Source of the DNA: Nitrospira sp. UBA5699
GTDB taxonomy: Bacteria; Nitrospirota; Nitrospiria; Nitrospirales; Nitrospiraceae
DNA: 15,484 nt
Direction of reading: 5' to 3'
Assembly: GCA_002420105.1 (NCBI GenBank)
Contig: DIHJ01000095.1
Coordinates: 1,471 to 16,954 of the forward strand
Shown here: positions 14,277 through 15,484 of the stretch, in pieces
How positions within the stretch are numbered: position 1 is the stretch's first letter
Layout: every line of letters begins with the position of its first letter
Notes under the pieces: model-generated
Told to the model about the DNA's origin: nothing
Database searches by the model: none
What the model saw: only the letters and a program-made list of their open reading frames with translations
Position numbers and translations under genes: made by a program

Positions 14277-15374
14277 ATGCGATCTGCCCATCGAATTTCC
14301 GTTTTTATGCTCGTCGTTCTCTGCGTTCTTTTCTTGCGTCTGGAGGCTCGAGCCTCCTGCGGCGCCGTGAGTTGCTTTGTCGTCATCGGCGCTCAACAGC
14401 AGGTTCCACAGCAGGGGGTCCTCACTGTCAATGGGATCTACAATTACACGCCGATGCGGTTGCTCAGCGGCACGACCGGGATCATCCCGGCGGCCGACCA
14501 GGCTCGGCAACGATTGATTCTCGATCATCATCAGGAAGTGCGGACCATCACGCAAACCTACACACTCGATCTGAATTACGGCGTGACGGACCGGCTGGCC
14601 GTGGAACTCACCGTGCCTTATCTGAAACGCAAACATCTGCACATCGATGAGCTCGGCGAATCCGCTACCGAGGCCGGTGAGCCGGTCAATTTTGCCGACA
14701 ACGGGATCGGCGATGTGCGAGTCACAGCGAAGTACAATCTGCTCCCGACGCTCCGACACATGGTGGTCATGGGATTCGGTCTTGAGCTTCCCACTGGGGA
14801 TACCAGGGGGCGGGACAGCTCGGGGCAGGTCTTGGAGTCTGCCGGGCAATTGGGACGAGGGAACGTGGGACTCATCAGTTCGATCTATCAGACCTACGAG
14901 TTGATCCCTCACCGCTTGAGTCAATTTGCCTTTGCCAGCTACCGCCATACCTTTCGGAATCGAGACGGCTATCAGTTCGGAGACGAATACCAGCTCAATA
15001 TCGGGTTGAATCTGGTCACGACTCCCTGGCTCGTGTTGACCAACCAATTCAATTACCGCTATCTCACCCATGACAATGTCACGGCGAACTTGGAGCAATC
15101 GGCGCCTCCATTCGCCGGAGATGAACCAGTCGTGCTCGACTCCCGAGTTCTCGATCGTCGAATCCCGAATACGGGATCGACATACCTTGCCTATACTCCA
15201 GGTTTTCAACTTGATCTCGGTGAGCTGATCAAGTCACGGTTCACGGAGGCGACATCGGTTTACTTCATGACCCAGATCCCTCTTGCACGGGATGCGAACA
15301 ATAACCTCGCGCAAGGAACCAGTTTCGTATTCGGCCTCACCCGCTCGTTTCACCTCGTGAAACCTCAGACATAA
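14277..15374 (+). CDS. Outer-membrane beta-barrel protein, transporter-like, unknown substrate
   Basis: The 365-residue protein has an N-terminal signal peptide with a long hydrophobic core (ISVFMLVVLCVLFL) and likely cleavage after EARA. The mature N-terminus starts SCGAVSC, whose two Cys could pair. The rest alternates short amphipathic strands with turns, for example LTVNGIYNYTPM, QTYTLDLNYGVTDRLAVELTVPYL, IGDVRVTAKYNLL, VVMGFGLELPTGDTRG, LSQFAFASYRHTF, and a last strand TSFVFGLTRSFHLVKPQT ending close to the C-terminus, as outer-membrane barrels do. LAVELTVPYL and ELPTGD-type segments are typical of the loosely defined transporter/MetA-like barrel group often found beside efflux or respiratory genes. 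It has no SGxR lipobox. A good AGGAG lies 8 nt before the ATG. The small exported protein precedes it and a terminator follows. Confidence 0.8.
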   Translation: MRSAHRISVFMLVVLCVLFLRLEARASCGAVSCFVVIGAQQQVPQQGVLTVNGIYNYTPMRLLSGTTGIIPAADQARQRLILDHHQEVRTITQTYTLDLNYGVTDRLAVELTVPYLKRKHLHIDELGESATEAGEPVNFADNGIGDVRVTAKYNLLPTLRHMVVMGFGLELPTGDTRGRDSSGQVLESAGQLGRGNVGLISSIYQTYELIPHRLSQFAFASYRHTFRNRDGYQFGDEYQLNIGLNLVTTPWLVLTNQFNYRYLTHDNVTANLEQSAPPFAGDEPVVLDSRVLDRRIPNTGSTYLAYTPGFQLDLGELIKSRFTEATSVYFMTQIPLARDANNNLAQGTSFVFGLTRSFHLVKPQT

Positions 15375-15408
15375 GCGCGAGGCATAGAGCGACGCGCTCA
15401 TTGGCGAT

Positions 15409-15433
15409 GGGAACTGAAGTTCCCCCCGTTTTT
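15409..15433 (+). terminator. Probable intrinsic terminator after the barrel gene
   Basis: GGGAAC (15409-15414) pairs with GTTCCC (15419-15424) around a TGAA loop, followed by CCCG and five T (15429-15433). It lies 35 bp after the stop. The four bases between stem and T-run weaken it somewhat. A second small hairpin, GAGCG/CGCTC with a 3-base loop, lies just before it at 15387-15399. Confidence 0.6.
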
Positions 15434-15484
15434 GGACAGGTCGTGAAACCAAACTTTATGGTAGTGAGACCTCCCCGGAAACTA

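Noticed and set aside
1..15484. CRISPR array, tRNA, rRNA, toxin-antitoxin or defence system
   Set aside because: No regularly spaced repeats, cloverleaf-like sequences or recognisable defence domains were seen; the accessory signals are limited to the MITE-like element and a possible IS edge.

Overview
The window most resembles a chromosomal piece of a Nitrospira-like bacterium (Nitrospirota). This rests on high G+C coding sequence on both strands, a fused transaldolase/phosphoglucose isomerase, a NAD-type short 6-phosphogluconate dehydrogenase, a DUF2934 protein and a periplasmic/outer-membrane pair of a style I associate with that group. The taxonomic placement is an inference from gene content recalled from knowledge and was not checked by any search.

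Layout. (1) 1-957 is the 3' part of a sugar-1-phosphate nucleotidyltransferase cut by the window edge. (2) 1131-1322 is a small DUF2934 protein with an unusual Cys/His cluster. It converges on a Crp/Fnr-family regulator on the minus strand (1377-2078). (3) The core is a seven-gene plus-strand run, 2285-13160, probably one operon: tkt, tal-pgi fusion, zwf, a GH15 glucoamylase-like enzyme, a ROK glucokinase (polyphosphate glucokinase-like), a HAD hydrolase and gnd. Several junctions are only a few bases apart or overlap as ATGA. (4) 13161-13790 has no convincing gene. It holds a stem-loop just after gnd, a 177-bp MITE-like element with perfect 18-bp inverted ends, and a second hairpin. (5) 13791-15374 carries a small exported His/Cys-containing protein and an outer-membrane beta-barrel protein, followed by a probable terminator. 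The last ~40 bases may be the edge of an IS3-like element.

How it works together. The core cluster encodes a nearly complete route from alpha-glucan to pentose phosphates. The GH15 enzyme has no signal peptide, so it would release glucose from an internal glucan such as glycogen. The ROK kinase would make glucose 6-phosphate; Zwf and Gnd oxidise it to ribulose 5-phosphate; transketolase and transaldolase/Pgi recycle the pentoses. No 6-phosphogluconolactonase is visible; a HAD hydrolase of unknown substrate sits just before gnd. In an autotroph this reads as a reserve-carbon oxidation and sugar-phosphate interconversion module. The Crp-family gene transcribed divergently from tkt is a candidate regulator.

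Nothing in the window is a clear new defence or mobile system. The points most worth a second look are the glucan-to-pentose operon without a lactonase, the MITE-like element, the compact basic-patch glucokinase, and the Cys/His small proteins.
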